NCBI RefSeq assembly: GCF_002285285.1
Contig: NZ_NSJF01000001.1
Coordinates: 124,001 to 188,000 of the forward strand
Direction of reading: 5' to 3'
DNA length: 64,000 nt
DNA from: Vandammella animalimorsus
GTDB taxonomy: Bacteria > Pseudomonadota > Gammaproteobacteria > Burkholderiales > Burkholderiaceae_C
Numbering within the stretch: position 1 is the first letter of the stretch; the number at the start of each line of letters is the position of its first letter. Below are positions 25,123-34,182 of the stretch, piece by piece. A program made the position numbers and the translations under genes. Under the pieces are notes generated by a model. That model did not search any database and was not told the origin of the DNA. It worked only from the letters and a program-made list of their open reading frames with translations.

Positions 25123-25602
25123 TCACTTGGCCGCGCCGCTGCCGCTGCAAGCCGAGCACAGGCCATAGAGCGTGATGTCGTGGCTTTGCAGCACAAAGCC
25201 TTCAGGCAGCAGGCGCGCAAAAGTGTCGTTGCAGCCATGCACGTCGAACACCTTTTCACAGTGCTGGCAGCGAAAGTGATGGTGGTGGTGCTCGGCTTGA
25301 TGGGCCAGCTCGTAGTACAGACGATCGCCCGGCAGCGGCACGGGGCTGAGCTCGCCAGCCTCGACCATGGCCTTGAGGTTGCGGTACACCGTGGCAATGC
25401 CCAGACCAGGCACGAGCTGCTGCGCGGCGCTGAGCACTTCGGGCGGGGAGAGCGGGCGTGCCTCGCGCTGCAGCACGGCGCGGATGGCCGCGCGTTGACG
25501 CGTGGCGCGCTCGCCATGTGGCGGTCGGTCATGCGTTGTGCGGGCCTCGCCCGACGCGGGACTGGGGGCAGAGCGGGCAGTGGTGCGGGCTGTCGGCTTC
25601 AT
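25123..25602 (-). CDS. Fur-family transcriptional regulator (Zur/PerR-like)
   Basis: 159-residue metal-dependent repressor. The winged-helix region is [20 protein letters not shown] and [20 protein letters not shown]. The dimerisation part has a His run ([21 protein letters not shown]) with one CxxC and a second near the C-terminus (GLCSACSG), which fits the structural zinc site. The N-terminal 30 residues are a basic, Ser/Thr/Ala-rich extension. Which metal or signal it senses (Zn is most likely from the cysteines and histidines) is inference. ATG 25602 is chosen; the frame is open to 25665. Confidence 0.85.
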   Translation of the reverse strand: MKPTARTTARSAPSPASGEARTTHDRPPHGERATRQRAAIRAVLQREARPLSPPEVLSAAQQLVPGLGIATVYRNLKAMVEAGELSPVPLPGDRLYYELAHQAEHHHHHFRCQHCEKVFDVHGCNDTFARLLPEGFVLQSHDITLYGLCSACSGSGAAK

Positions 25603-25695
25603 GGGGCGATTGTGCCATTGCTCTATCGTGCGCAGCAGAGCATGCAAATGCCTCGGCAGTCGCATCGGCGTGGCAGGGAGGGCACAAGCGCCAGC

Positions 25696-25726
25696 TTGTA
25701 TTGCGCCGCCAGGCTGTTGCTATAAT
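25696..25726 (+). promoter_or_regulatory. Promoter of rpsP-rimM
   Basis: TATAAT at 25721-25726 in the context TTGCTATAATCGCGCG, with a weak TTGTAT at 25696-25701 as -35. It gives a leader of about 130 bases before rpsP, containing a T-rich run near 25791. Confidence 0.6.
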
Positions 25727-25858
25727 CGCGCGCTTTGCAGCGTCGTCGCTGGCCGGGTGGTCATGTCGCGTGTCTCTCAACGCTGCGGATTTTTTTTCGC
25801 ATGTGCTGGGCGGGTTTTGTTTTATGCCAGCCATGCAGGCCCAAAGGAAATTCTCGCA

Positions 25859-26116
25859 ATGGTCGTAATCAGACTCTCCCGCGGCGGCTCCAAGGCTCGT
25901 CCGTTCTACAACATCGTTGTTGCCGACAAGCGCGTGCGCCGCGATGGCCGTTTCATTGAGCGCATTGGCTACTACAACCCCAATGCCCGTGGCGCCGAGC
26001 AAGGCTTGCAACTCAGCCATGACCGCCTGAGCTACTGGCAAGGTGTGGGCGCCCAGGCTTCGGAGACCGTGCAGCGCCTGATCAAGCAATCGGCCAAGCA
26101 GCAAGTGGCTGCTTGA
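25859..26116 (+). CDS. rpsP: 30S ribosomal protein S16
   Basis: 85-residue small-subunit protein with the family start [20 protein letters not shown] and the conserved [27 protein letters not shown] lies ten bases before ATG 25859. A longer in-frame ORF exists upstream (to 25502) but is non-coding. It is followed by rimM. Confidence 0.97.
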   Translation: MVVIRLSRGGSKARPFYNIVVADKRVRRDGRFIERIGYYNPNARGAEQGLQLSHDRLSYWQGVGAQASETVQRLIKQSAKQQVAA

Positions 26117-26127
26117 TATGCAGTGTA

Positions 26128-26161
26128 GAGGCCCGTTGTGGGCCTCTCTTGCAAGATTTTT
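26128..26161 (+). terminator. Hairpins between rpsP and rimM
   Basis: GAGGCCC (26128-26134) and GGGCCTC (26140-26146) form a stem with a five-base loop. The self-complementary TCTTGCAAGA and a short T-run follow. It may act as an attenuator or RNA-stability element that lowers rimM relative to rpsP. Confidence 0.45.
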
Positions 26162-26343
26162 CGGGCCGTCTAATTTTTTAGTGCCGCCCGTTGCCATAGA
26201 CAGGCTCTGGCCACGCAAGTGGTGCAGCGCCTGTTTTTTATTGTGCCCGGCGTGTGCGCCTGCTGCGTCTGGGCATGGGCCTTGCTTGGTGCCGTGGTTT
26301 TCATCGGCGCCGGCGTGTTCAAGCCACTGGAGACCTTGCTTTC

Positions 26344-27072
26344 ATGCAGTATCGCAAGCGCAAGCCCACCCATTCCTCTGCAAGCTCCCGCGTGCAAGCC
26401 ATGCCTAAGGCATTGGCCGATGCAGCTGCGCCAGCAGGGCCGCAGCTGCGCCAGGCATTGGCGCAATTGGCGGCTGAGGCGCCGCCCGAGCCGCTGATTG
26501 ACCTGGCGCGCATCACTGGAGCGTGGGGCGTGCGCGGCTGGATCAAGCTCGCGCCGTTCAGCGCCGATGCCGATGCGCTGCACGAGGCGCGCGACTGGTT
26601 CATTGCCCCGCCCGATGCGCAGCGCCGCCAGGGCCCGCGCCATTTTGATGCGCCATTACAAGTGCGTGTGCTGCAGCTGAAGCCGCAAGGTGATGCGTTG
26701 GTGGCGCAGCTGCAGGGCATTGACGACCGCGACGTGGCGCAGGCCCTGCGCGGCGCCACCATTGCCTTGCCGCGAAGCGCCTTTCCGGCGTTGCCCGAGG
26801 GCGAGTTTTATTGGGTGGATCTGCTCGGCCTGCAGGTGCGCAACCGGCAGGCGGTGGTATTGGGCACGGTGGCGGAGATGCTCTCCAACGGCCCGCAGTC
26901 CGTGCTGGTGGTGCGCGAGCAGCCCCCGGCCGATGTGCTGAATGCACTCAATGCCCCCGGAGCGCCTGCGCCGCGCCTGCGCGAGCACCTGATCCCCTTC
27001 GTCGATGCCTATGTGGACAGCGTCTCGCTGGCCGATAGGCAAATCGTCGTGGACTGGCAGCCCGACTACTGA
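26344..27072 (+). CDS. rimM: Ribosome maturation factor RimM
   Basis: About 242 residues. The N-terminal RimM domain starts at LIDLARITGAWGVRGWIKLAPFS; the PRC-barrel follows around GEFYWVDLLGLQV, VLGTVAEMLSNGPQSVLVV and the ending REHLIPFVDAYVDSV. It assists 30S (16S 3' domain, S19) maturation. The start is uncertain: ATG 26344 has GGAG eleven bases upstream, while ATG 26401 would remove a basic 19-residue extension not typical of RimM. The usual next genes, trmD and rplS, are not here. Confidence 0.9.
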   Translation: MQYRKRKPTHSSASSRVQAMPKALADAAAPAGPQLRQALAQLAAEAPPEPLIDLARITGAWGVRGWIKLAPFSADADALHEARDWFIAPPDAQRRQGPRHFDAPLQVRVLQLKPQGDALVAQLQGIDDRDVAQALRGATIALPRSAFPALPEGEFYWVDLLGLQVRNRQAVVLGTVAEMLSNGPQSVLVVREQPPADVLNALNAPGAPAPRLREHLIPFVDAYVDSVSLADRQIVVDWQPDY

Positions 27073-27115
27073 TGGCGCCATGCCATGCGCACGCCTGCCG
27101 CGCGCAAGCAACTCA

Positions 27116-28354
27116 ATGGAATTTCCCGTGACCGATCCCGAAACCTCTTCGCCCTTGCCCGAAGGCCTGCACCGCCAGAGCCTGGCCGTGCGCCAGGCCT
27201 TGGCGCCCAGCCAGTATGGCGAGCATTCCGAAGCCCTGTTCCTCACCAGCAGCTATGTGCAGCCCGATGCCCAGACCTCGGCGCAGCGCTTTGCCGGTGA
27301 GCAGCCGGGCTTTACCTACACCCGCACCGCCAACCCCACCGTCACCAGCTTCGAGCAGCGCCTGGCCGCACTTGAGGGCACCGAGTGCGCGCTGGGCACG
27401 GCCACCGGCATGGCGGCGATCGCCACGCTGGCCTATGGCCTGCTGCAAAGCGGCGACCACATCGTGGCATCGCGCTCCATGTTCGGCTCCACCATCAGGC
27501 TGCTGGGCAGTGAGCTGCAGCGCTTTGGCGTGGAAACCAGCTTCGTCTCCCAGACCGACGTGAACGAATGGCGCCAGACCATTCGCCCTGGGCGCACCAA
27601 ACTGCTGTTTGCGGAGACGCCCACCAATCCGCTGACCGAAGTCTGTGACATCCAGGCCCTGGCCGATCTGGCGCACAACAGCGGCGCCTGGCTGGCGGTG
27701 GACAACTCCTTTCTGACGCCCGCGCTGCAACAGGCCGCTGCGCTGGGAGCCGATTTCGTGCTGCACTCGGGCACCAAATTCCTGGAAGGGCAGGGCCGGG
27801 TGATGGCTGGCGCAGTCTGCGGCAGCCATGCGCTGGTCGAGCAAAAGCTCGGCCCCTACCTGCGCACGGCCGGCTTCAGCCTCTCGCCCTTCAATGCCTG
27901 GGTCGTGCTCAAAAGCATGGAAACCCTGTTCGTGCGCATGCAGGCCCAGAGCCGCCATGCGCTGGCGCTGGCCCAGTGGCTGGAGCAGCACCCCAAGGTG
28001 GGGCGGGTTCATTACCCTGGCCTGGCCAGCCATCCGCAGCACGCGCTGGCCATGCGCCAGCAAGGCGGCGCCGGCGGCGCGGTACTGGCCTTTGAAGTGC
28101 CCGGCCAGTCGCCCGAGCAACTGCGCGCCAACGCCTTTGCCGTCATCGACCAATGCCAGCTGCTCAGCCGCACCACCAACCTCGGCGATGTCAAGACCAC
28201 CATCTCGCACCCGGCCACCACCTCGCACGGCCGGTTGAGCGAGGCACAGCGCCAGGCCGCCGGCATTGGCCAGGGGCTGCTGCGCATCTCGGTCGGGCTG
28301 GAGCACCCGGACGACCTGCAGCGCGACCTGCAGCGCGGCCTGCAGGCCTTGTGA
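27116..28354 (+). CDS. metZ: O-succinylhomoserine sulfhydrylase
   Basis: 412-residue Cys/Met-metabolism PLP enzyme that makes homocysteine from O-succinylhomoserine and sulfide. Visible: [21 protein letters not shown] near the start, [21 protein letters not shown], the PLP-binding Lys in [18 protein letters not shown], and [20 protein letters not shown]. This matches MetZ better than cystathionine gamma-synthase ([11 protein letters not shown] and GRVMAG are MetZ-like). ATG 27116 is preferred, 43 bp after rimM. Confidence 0.92.
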   Translation: MEFPVTDPETSSPLPEGLHRQSLAVRQALAPSQYGEHSEALFLTSSYVQPDAQTSAQRFAGEQPGFTYTRTANPTVTSFEQRLAALEGTECALGTATGMAAIATLAYGLLQSGDHIVASRSMFGSTIRLLGSELQRFGVETSFVSQTDVNEWRQTIRPGRTKLLFAETPTNPLTEVCDIQALADLAHNSGAWLAVDNSFLTPALQQAAALGADFVLHSGTKFLEGQGRVMAGAVCGSHALVEQKLGPYLRTAGFSLSPFNAWVVLKSMETLFVRMQAQSRHALALAQWLEQHPKVGRVHYPGLASHPQHALAMRQQGGAGGAVLAFEVPGQSPEQLRANAFAVIDQCQLLSRTTNLGDVKTTISHPATTSHGRLSEAQRQAAGIGQGLLRISVGLEHPDDLQRDLQRGLQAL

Positions 28355-28403
28355 GCCGCCATTCGAGCCCCCATTCGCCCTACTCAACACCACCGCACGC
28401 ACC

Positions 28404-29825
28404 ATGAGCACCCAACCCACTGGCGGCAAAGTCCGCACCCGTTTTGCCCCGTCGCCCACCGGCTTCATCCACCTGGGCAACATCCGCTCCGCGCTCTACC
28501 CCTGGGCCTTTGCCAAAGCCAATGGCGGCGACTTCATCCTGCGCATCGAAGATACCGATCAGGAGCGCTCCACCCAGGCCGCCGTCGATGTGATCCTGGA
28601 AAGCATGGCCTGGCTGGGCATGGAGCCCGACGAAGGCCCGTTCTATCAAATGCAGCGCATGGAGCGTTACAAAGAGGTGCTGGCGCAGATGCAGGCCCAA
28701 GGTTTGGTCTACCCCTGCTACATGAGCGTGGCCGAGCTCGACGCGCTGCGTGAGCGCCAAATGGCCGCCAAGCAAAAGCCCCGCTACGACGGCACCTGGC
28801 GCCCCGAGCCGGGCAAACAACTGCCGCCCGTGCCCGAAGGCGTGCAGCCTGTGCTGCGCTTCAAGAACCCGCAAGGCGGCGTGGTCGCGTGGGACGACAA
28901 GGTCAAAGGCCGCATCGAGATCAGCAATGACGAGCTGGACGATTTGGTCATCGCCCGCCCCGATGGCACGCCCACCTACAACTTCTGCGTGGTGGTGGAC
29001 GACATCGACATGGGCATCACCCACGTCATCCGAGGTGATGACCACGTCAACAACACCCCGCGCCAGATCAATATCTTCCGCGCGCTGGGCAAGGAGCCGC
29101 CCGTGTATGCCCACCTGCCCACCGTGCTCAACGAGCAGGGCGAGAAGATGAGCAAGCGCCACGGCGCCAAGGCCGTGACGCAATACCGCGACGAAGGCTA
29201 CCTGGCCGATGCCATGGTCAACTATCTGGCGCGTCTGGGCTGGAGCCACGGCGACGACGAAATCTTCTCGCGCGAACAATTCCTGCAATGGTTTGATCTC
29301 GACCATCTGGGCAGCAGTGCTGCGCGCTTTGACGAAGCCAAGCTGCGCTGGGTCAATGCACAGCACATGAAAATGGCCAGCGACGCAGCCCTGGCCGAGC
29401 TGCTGGCGCCGCGCCTGACTGCGCGAGGCATCCAGGCCAGCGCCCTGGCCGATGGCCGCCTGCCGGCCATCGTCGCGCTCTTCAAGGATCGTTGCGAAAC
29501 CCTTGAAGATCTGGCCCGTTGGGCCCAGCCGTTCTACAGCGAGCAGCCCAGCATCAACCAGGCGGACTACGAGCAGCACGTCACCGAAACCATCCGCCCG
29601 GCGCTTGACGCCTTGGCTCAGGCCCTGGCCGCACTGCCTCAGTGGCAGGCTGCGCACATCAGCGCCGCCTTCAAGCAAGTGCTCAAGGAGCAGGGCCTGA
29701 AAATGCCCCAGCTGGCCATGCCCGCGCGCGTGCTGACCATGGGCGTGGCGCAGACGCCATCCATCGATGCCGTGTTCGAATTGATGGGACAGAAAAAAAT
29801 TCTCGAACTTTTGCAAAAGCGCTGA
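28404..29825 (+). CDS. gltX: Glutamyl-tRNA synthetase
   Basis: 473-residue class I synthetase charging tRNA-Glu. The HIGH motif is seen in [19 protein letters not shown], the KMSKS motif as [12 protein letters not shown], and the discriminating [15 protein letters not shown] between them. The C-terminal anticodon-binding half is complete. The tRNA-Glu gene itself is only 245 bp downstream. The start is [17 protein letters not shown]. Confidence 0.96.
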   Translation: MSTQPTGGKVRTRFAPSPTGFIHLGNIRSALYPWAFAKANGGDFILRIEDTDQERSTQAAVDVILESMAWLGMEPDEGPFYQMQRMERYKEVLAQMQAQGLVYPCYMSVAELDALRERQMAAKQKPRYDGTWRPEPGKQLPPVPEGVQPVLRFKNPQGGVVAWDDKVKGRIEISNDELDDLVIARPDGTPTYNFCVVVDDIDMGITHVIRGDDHVNNTPRQINIFRALGKEPPVYAHLPTVLNEQGEKMSKRHGAKAVTQYRDEGYLADAMVNYLARLGWSHGDDEIFSREQFLQWFDLDHLGSSAARFDEAKLRWVNAQHMKMASDAALAELLAPRLTARGIQASALADGRLPAIVALFKDRCETLEDLARWAQPFYSEQPSINQADYEQHVTETIRPALDALAQALAALPQWQAAHISAAFKQVLKEQGLKMPQLAMPARVLTMGVAQTPSIDAVFELMGQKKILELLQKR

Positions 29826-29957
29826 AAATTGCTATACAATGCGAGGATTCGCTGATGACGAAATCTTGAAAGCCAAGTTAAAGACAAAAGGCTGGCAAGA
29901 AGAAAGCAAAAGCGGAGACCAGCAAAAGCCCTGGGGCAACCCAAGGCAGCAAAATTC

Positions 29958-30033
<76 letters not shown>

Positions 30034-30069
30034 AAATACCAGGCCGCAAGGCCTGAGTCCAAAGGCTAC

Positions 30070-30145
30070 GACCCTATCGTCTAGAGGCCTAGGACACCAC
30101 CCTTTCACGGTGGGTACCGGGGTTCGAATCCCCGTAGGGTCGCCA
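30070..30145 (+). tRNA. tRNA-Glu (anticodon TTC)
   Basis: 76 bases with encoded CCA. The acceptor GACCCTA pairs with TAGGGTC, the anticodon loop contains TTTCAC (TTC), and the T-arm is GGGGTTCGAATCCCC. It is the cognate tRNA of the upstream gltX product. Confidence 0.96.
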
Positions 30146-30198
30146 AGTTCAGAGCACTTGGCCGGTTGCATCAAAAGCCGGCGAACGCTCCGCTACCA

Positions 30199-30275
30199 GG
30201 AGCGGTAGTTCAGTTGGTTAGAATACCGGCCTGTCACGCCGGGGGTCGCGGGTTCGAGCCCCGTCCGCTCCGCCA
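30199..30275 (+). tRNA. tRNA-Asp (anticodon GTC)
   Basis: 77 bases with encoded CCA. The acceptor GGAGCGG pairs with CCGCTCC, the D-arm is TAGTTCAGTTGGTTAGAATA, the anticodon is GTC in CCTGTCACG, and the T-arm is CGGGTTCGAGCCCCG. It is last of the cluster. Confidence 0.96.
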
Positions 30276-30280
30276 AAATA

Positions 30281-30316
30281 AACCCCTTTGCAGCATCGGT
30301 TGCAAAGGGGTTTTTT
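30281..30316 (+). terminator. Rho-independent terminator of the tRNA cluster
   Basis: AACCCCTTTGCA (30281-30292) pairs perfectly with TGCAAAGGGGTT (30301-30312), with an eight-base loop and a following T-tract to 30316. It starts six bases after tRNA-Asp. Confidence 0.92.
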
Positions 30317-30411
30317 CTTGCGCAAAGCCTGCACAGCTTGCACAGCTGCTGGCAGCGGCACACAGTTTTCTCGTTGCAAAGCGCAGCCGGGCCGCCAGGC
30401 CCGGCGGGCGC

Positions 30412-30530
30412 TCACCAGCGCCAGCTCACGCTGGCTATCACCTTGCGAGCCTCTCCGTAGAAGCCCCGGTAGGTGCAGCTGGCGAGGTAGCGTTTGCCGG
30501 TGAGGTTGCGCACGTTCAGGCAGCGGCCAA
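30412..30530 (-). pseudogene. C-terminal remnant of another TonB receptor
   Basis: Just beyond the stop of the intact receptor, the minus strand encodes, in a different frame, CLNVRNLTGKRYLASCTYRG followed by FYGEARKVIASVSWRW and a TGA at 30412-30414. This is a typical last-two-strands ending of a TonB-dependent siderophore receptor barrel (N-V-x-N-L-T-x-K-R-Y ... aromatic last residue). No start or upstream body is present. It is likely what is left of a second receptor gene after recombination. Confidence 0.72.
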
Positions 30531-30538
30531 GAGGCGCT

Positions 30539-33151
30539 TCAGAAGCGGTACTTCGCGCTCAGCACCACGGTGCGGCGCTGGGTATAGAAGCACTCGAAAC
30601 CGCCCCCGGCGCCGTTGAAGCAGGACGGGATGTGCACCTTGTCGGCCAGGTTGTTCACGCTCAGCGCCATGCGCCAGGGGCCGCGCTCGTAGCTCAGGCT
30701 GGCGTCGATGAAGGTGGCCGAGGGGTTTTTCCAGGTGTTGGCGGCGTCGTTGTAGGTGCTGCCTACGTGGCGCACGCCCAAGCCTGCGCCCAGGCCGCTG
30801 AGGGAGCCTTGGGGCGCGCGCCAGTTCAGCCAGGCGCTGGCGGTCTGGCGCGGTACGAAGGCGGGCACTTTGCCAATGTCGCCGTCGTTGCTGTGGGTGA
30901 TCTTCAGATCGTTGTAGGTGTAGTTGGCCAGCACTTCCCATTGCCGTGACAGGGCCGCCTTGGCTTCCAGCTCGATGCCGCGCGAGCGGACAGCGCCGGT
31001 CTGCTTGTTGTGATCGGGGTTGTCCAAGTCGGTGGTCAGCACGTTGGTCTTGCGCAGGTCGTAGAGGGCGGCGGTGAACAGTTGGCGGCCGCCTTCAGGG
31101 GCGTATTTCACGCCCAGTTCGTACAGCTTGCCGTGCGTGGGCTTGAAGGCGCGGCCCTGGGCGTCGGTGCCGATTTCCGGCTTGAACGATTCGGCGTAGC
31201 TGAAGTACGGCGTCCAGCCCGAGGGCAGCAGCCAGTTCAGGCCCAGCCGTCCGCTGAACTGGCGGTCGCGCTGGCTTTGATGGCTGCCTGCCAGCAAGTC
31301 TCGCTGGTGCTGGCGCACCCAGTCCATGCGGCCGCCCACGGTCAGCAGCCATTGGGGCGACAGGCGCATCTGGTCTTGCACGTACAGGCCGAGCTGGCGG
31401 CGACGTTCGTTGTTGTGGGTGTCGTCCGGCTCCGGCGAGACGGTGACGGGGCCTTGCCCATAGCGCGGGTTGTCCACGTCCAGCGGGGGCGCGCTGCCGT
31501 TGTGGGTGCGTTCACGCAGGCGCTGCCACTCCGCATCCAGGCCCAGCAGCAGCTGGTGGCTGACGCCGCCGGTGTGCATGCGCCCTTGCAAATGGGTGTC
31601 CATGCCCAGTTGCTGGCTTTTCTCGCGAAACAGGTTCACCCAGCGTGTCAGGGTGCGGCCATCGGGCTGCATCTCATCTTCGTTGATGCGGCGGAATTCA
31701 GCATCCACGCTGGCGTAGCGCAAGTTCTGGTGCAAGGACCAGGCGGGGCTGAAGCGGTGCTGCAACTGGTAGCCGATGGAGGCCTGATCGTGGTCGAAGC
31801 CACTGAAGTCTGGCTCTCCCATCAGCAGGGCTTCGTCCGGGTTCCAGACGGAGCGGCCGCGCGGCGTGTGCGGGAAGGCAAAGCCCTTGTTGCGGTCACG
31901 CAGAAGTTCGGTCGACAGCGTGAAAGAGGTGTCGGCATGGGGCTGCCAGGTCAGCGAGGGCGCCAGATAGAGACGCTGGTTGCGCACGTGCTCGCCGCTG
32001 GCGTAGCGTTCGGGGTAATCCGTGCCCATGCCCACGCCCACCAGGCGGTACAGCAGCTTGCCCTGCGCATCGGCCTTGCCGCCCACATCAAAGGCCAGCT
32101 GGCGGCGGCGCTGGTTGCCCAGCTGCACTTCCACCTCGCGCACGGCCTCGGCCTGCGGGCGCTTGCTCACACGGTTGATGAGGCCGCCTGCGTCGCCCTT
32201 GCCGTACATCGTGCCGGCCGGGCCGCGCAGCACTTCCACGCGCTCCAGCCCGTAAGGGTCAACGCGCTGGTTGGCGAAGTAGCCATGCGTGGTGCGCAGT
32301 CCGTCGAGAAACTGGCCGTCATTGACCACCAGGAAGCCGCGCACATGCGCCCAGTCGAAACCGCGCGCGTCCGGCCCGTAGACCTCGGTGGACACGCCGG
32401 GCGAATAGCGCACGGCGTCCATCACGGAAATCGCGCCGCGGTCTTCCAGCTCGGCGCGGCCAATCACGCTGACGGACTGCGGCGTCTCCAAGAGCGGCGT
32501 ATCGGTCTTGGTGGCCGTGGCGCTGCGGCGCGCGGCGTAGCCGGTGACGGGGCCGGTGGCCGTTTCGGGCGCGGCCTGCACGGTGACGGCGGGCAGGGTT
32601 TGCGCGCTGGCGCCGGCGGCGCGTGCGGGGGCCGGGGCGCGGCGCAGCGTGAAGCTGCCGTCGGCCTGTTGCTCGGCTTGCAGGCCGCTGCCGGCCAGCA
32701 GCGCGGTCAGGCCGCTTTGCGGGCTGTGGCGGCCTTGCAGGGCGGGGGCCTGGCGGCCCTGGGTCAGCGCGGGGTCGAAGGACAGCAGCAGCCCGGCCTG
32801 CCCGGCAAAGGCCGCCAGCGAGGCGCCCAGCGGCCCGGCGGGCAGGTTGTAGTGGCGCGTGGCCGGGGTGGTGGCTGGGGTGGCTGTGGTGATGGCGGCA
32901 GCGGTTTGGGCCTGGGCGCTGCGGGCGGGCAGCAGCGCGCCGCCAGCGGCCAGGCTGGCCGTGGCGAATGCGGCCAATGCCAGCGCGCTGGGGCGCAGGC
33001 CATGCGGCTGCGCCCGTGCCTGTATGGCGGCTGGCGTGAGGCGGCGGGGGCGGCCTGTGGCCAGAGTGGCGGCAATGGCTGTGGGGCCGGCGGCGGGAAT
33101 GACGGCGGAAATGACAGGGGGAAAAGCGATGGAAATGGCGCGGCGGGCCAT
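30539..33151 (-). CDS. TonB-dependent siderophore receptor 2 with STN domain
   Basis: 870 residues. A long signal region ends near ARSAQAQ (about 82), the STN domain is at about 98-171 (YNLPAGPLGASLAAFAGQAG), then LPAVTVQA, the plug (TPQSVSVIGRAELEDRGAIS, VEVLRGPAGTMYGKGDAGGL) and a barrel ending in VLSAKYRF. AAAGGAG is six bases before ATG 33151. It should signal to the FecR at 34183-35259. The operon order fecI-fecR-receptor is interrupted by a toxin-antitoxin pair. The STN-to-plug junction is nearly identical in DNA to receptor 1. Confidence 0.92.
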   Translation of the reverse strand: MARRAISIAFPPVISAVIPAAGPTAIAATLATGRPRRLTPAAIQARAQPHGLRPSALALAAFATASLAAGGALLPARSAQAQTAAAITTATPATTPATRHYNLPAGPLGASLAAFAGQAGLLLSFDPALTQGRQAPALQGRHSPQSGLTALLAGSGLQAEQQADGSFTLRRAPAPARAAGASAQTLPAVTVQAAPETATGPVTGYAARRSATATKTDTPLLETPQSVSVIGRAELEDRGAISVMDAVRYSPGVSTEVYGPDARGFDWAHVRGFLVVNDGQFLDGLRTTHGYFANQRVDPYGLERVEVLRGPAGTMYGKGDAGGLINRVSKRPQAEAVREVEVQLGNQRRRQLAFDVGGKADAQGKLLYRLVGVGMGTDYPERYASGEHVRNQRLYLAPSLTWQPHADTSFTLSTELLRDRNKGFAFPHTPRGRSVWNPDEALLMGEPDFSGFDHDQASIGYQLQHRFSPAWSLHQNLRYASVDAEFRRINEDEMQPDGRTLTRWVNLFREKSQQLGMDTHLQGRMHTGGVSHQLLLGLDAEWQRLRERTHNGSAPPLDVDNPRYGQGPVTVSPEPDDTHNNERRRQLGLYVQDQMRLSPQWLLTVGGRMDWVRQHQRDLLAGSHQSQRDRQFSGRLGLNWLLPSGWTPYFSYAESFKPEIGTDAQGRAFKPTHGKLYELGVKYAPEGGRQLFTAALYDLRKTNVLTTDLDNPDHNKQTGAVRSRGIELEAKAALSRQWEVLANYTYNDLKITHSNDGDIGKVPAFVPRQTASAWLNWRAPQGSLSGLGAGLGVRHVGSTYNDAANTWKNPSATFIDASLSYERGPWRMALSVNNLADKVHIPSCFNGAGGGFECFYTQRRTVVLSAKYRF

Positions 33152-33399
33152 GGGTGCTCCTTTCGTGGCGGCATGGGAGGGTCAATCAAGCTGTGGCTTG
33201 GCGCGCCCTGCCGCCCACGCACCTGCATGCACCTAGGGCACATGCAGGGCCGGGGCAGCCACACGCCTGGCTACCCCCTATGCCGCATGAGCGCGCAAAA
33301 GGGATACGGGCGGGGTGAAATTTTTTTGTGAAGGCAGGTCCGCAGGGCTGGCAGGCAGGCGCGGGCCGAAATCAAACGGCGGTTTGCCGGGCGCTGCGC

Positions 33400-33828
33400 C
33401 TATGGCGCTGGCGCCCACGGGTTGACGAGCGGCACGCCGGTGGGCGCGAAGTCGGCCAGGTTGCGCGTGGCCACGCGCATGCCATGCACCAGTGCCGTGG
33501 CGGCGATGAGGGCGTCGCGCTCGGCGCGCCGATCAGGCACGTGCAGCCGGGCGCAGCGCTGGGCCACGGCGGTGTCGATGGGCAGGGTGCGGGTGGCGAA
33601 TTCGGGCAGCACGCGCTGCTCCAGCCAGGCGCGCAGCAGGGCGCCCTGGGCGGCGTCCTTGCGTTCGATGGAGAGCACGCCCAGCTCCAGCTCCATGACG
33701 GTGATGGCGGAAATGAACAAGTCGGCCGCGTCCACGCTGCGCGCCCAGGCGGCGACCTGGGGATCGGCCTTGCCGCCTTGCACGTTGCGCAGCTCGGACA
33801 GGACGTTGGTGTCGAGCAGGTACATCAT
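33400..33828 (-). CDS. PIN-domain toxin (VapC/FitB type)
   Basis: 142 residues. The PIN nuclease acidic residues are visible: Asp in MYLLDTNVLSE, Glu in ITVMELELGVL, Asp in AERDALIAATALVHG and a final Asp in LADFAPTGV. Such toxins cleave RNA, often tRNA, until neutralised by the partner antitoxin. Its ATG overlaps the antitoxin stop by four bases, the usual coupling. It lies between fecR and the receptor of signalling system 2. Confidence 0.92.
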   Translation of the reverse strand: MMYLLDTNVLSELRNVQGGKADPQVAAWARSVDAADLFISAITVMELELGVLSIERKDAAQGALLRAWLEQRVLPEFATRTLPIDTAVAQRCARLHVPDRRAERDALIAATALVHGMRVATRNLADFAPTGVPLVNPWAPAP

Positions 33829-34079
33829 GCGAGATCGGCGGGCTCGGCGCCCAGGCGCAGGCGCGGGGGCTCGAAGGCGATGTCCTCCACGCCGGGCATG
33901 GCCAGCGCATCGGCAATGCTGCGCTGCTGCCGGGTCAGGCGCTGGTAGTCCTCGAAGCTGAGCAGCACGTGCGCGGGCCGGCCACGGTCGGTGATGAGCA
34001 CGGGGCCGCACTGGGTGGCTTTCTTGGCGCGCGTCACGTCCTGGTTCAGCTCCCGGCTGGATAGGGTGGTGATGGTCAT
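33825..34079 (-). CDS. Phd/YefM-family antitoxin
   Basis: 84 residues. The N-terminal DNA-binding part has the family pattern TLSSRELNQDVTRAKKATQC, GPVLITDRGRPAHVLLSFED and YQRLTRQQ, followed by the toxin-binding C-terminal tail. AAAGGAGG precedes ATG 34079. Pairing a Phd-type antitoxin with a PIN toxin is common. It probably represses its own operon through the palindrome at 34111-34128. Confidence 0.9.
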   Translation of the reverse strand: MTITTLSSRELNQDVTRAKKATQCGPVLITDRGRPAHVLLSFEDYQRLTRQQRSIADALAMPGVEDIAFEPPRLRLGAEPADLA

Positions 34080-34110
34080 GGGCGGCCTCCTTTTGAACAG
34101 GTGCTTAAAA

Positions 34111-34128
34111 AGTAGGTAAGTTACTACT
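34111..34128. promoter_or_regulatory. Candidate operator of the Phd/VapC operon
   Basis: AGTAGGTAAGTTACTACT, a near-palindrome 32 bp upstream of the antitoxin start in an AT-rich patch inside very GC-rich DNA. Its position suits autorepression by the antitoxin-toxin complex. Confidence 0.45.
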
Positions 34129-34182
34129 TTCGTGGCGGCTCGGCAAGCAGGGTGTTGGCAAAGGCCCTTGCGCAGGGGCGTT

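Noticed and set aside
33195-33260. Hairpin CCTGCATG...CATGCAGG upstream of receptor 2
   Set aside because: Only eight paired bases and no supporting context; could be chance in GC-rich DNA.
31010-33331. 773-residue plus-strand frame opposite receptor 2
   Set aside because: Shadow of the receptor; no recognisable motif.
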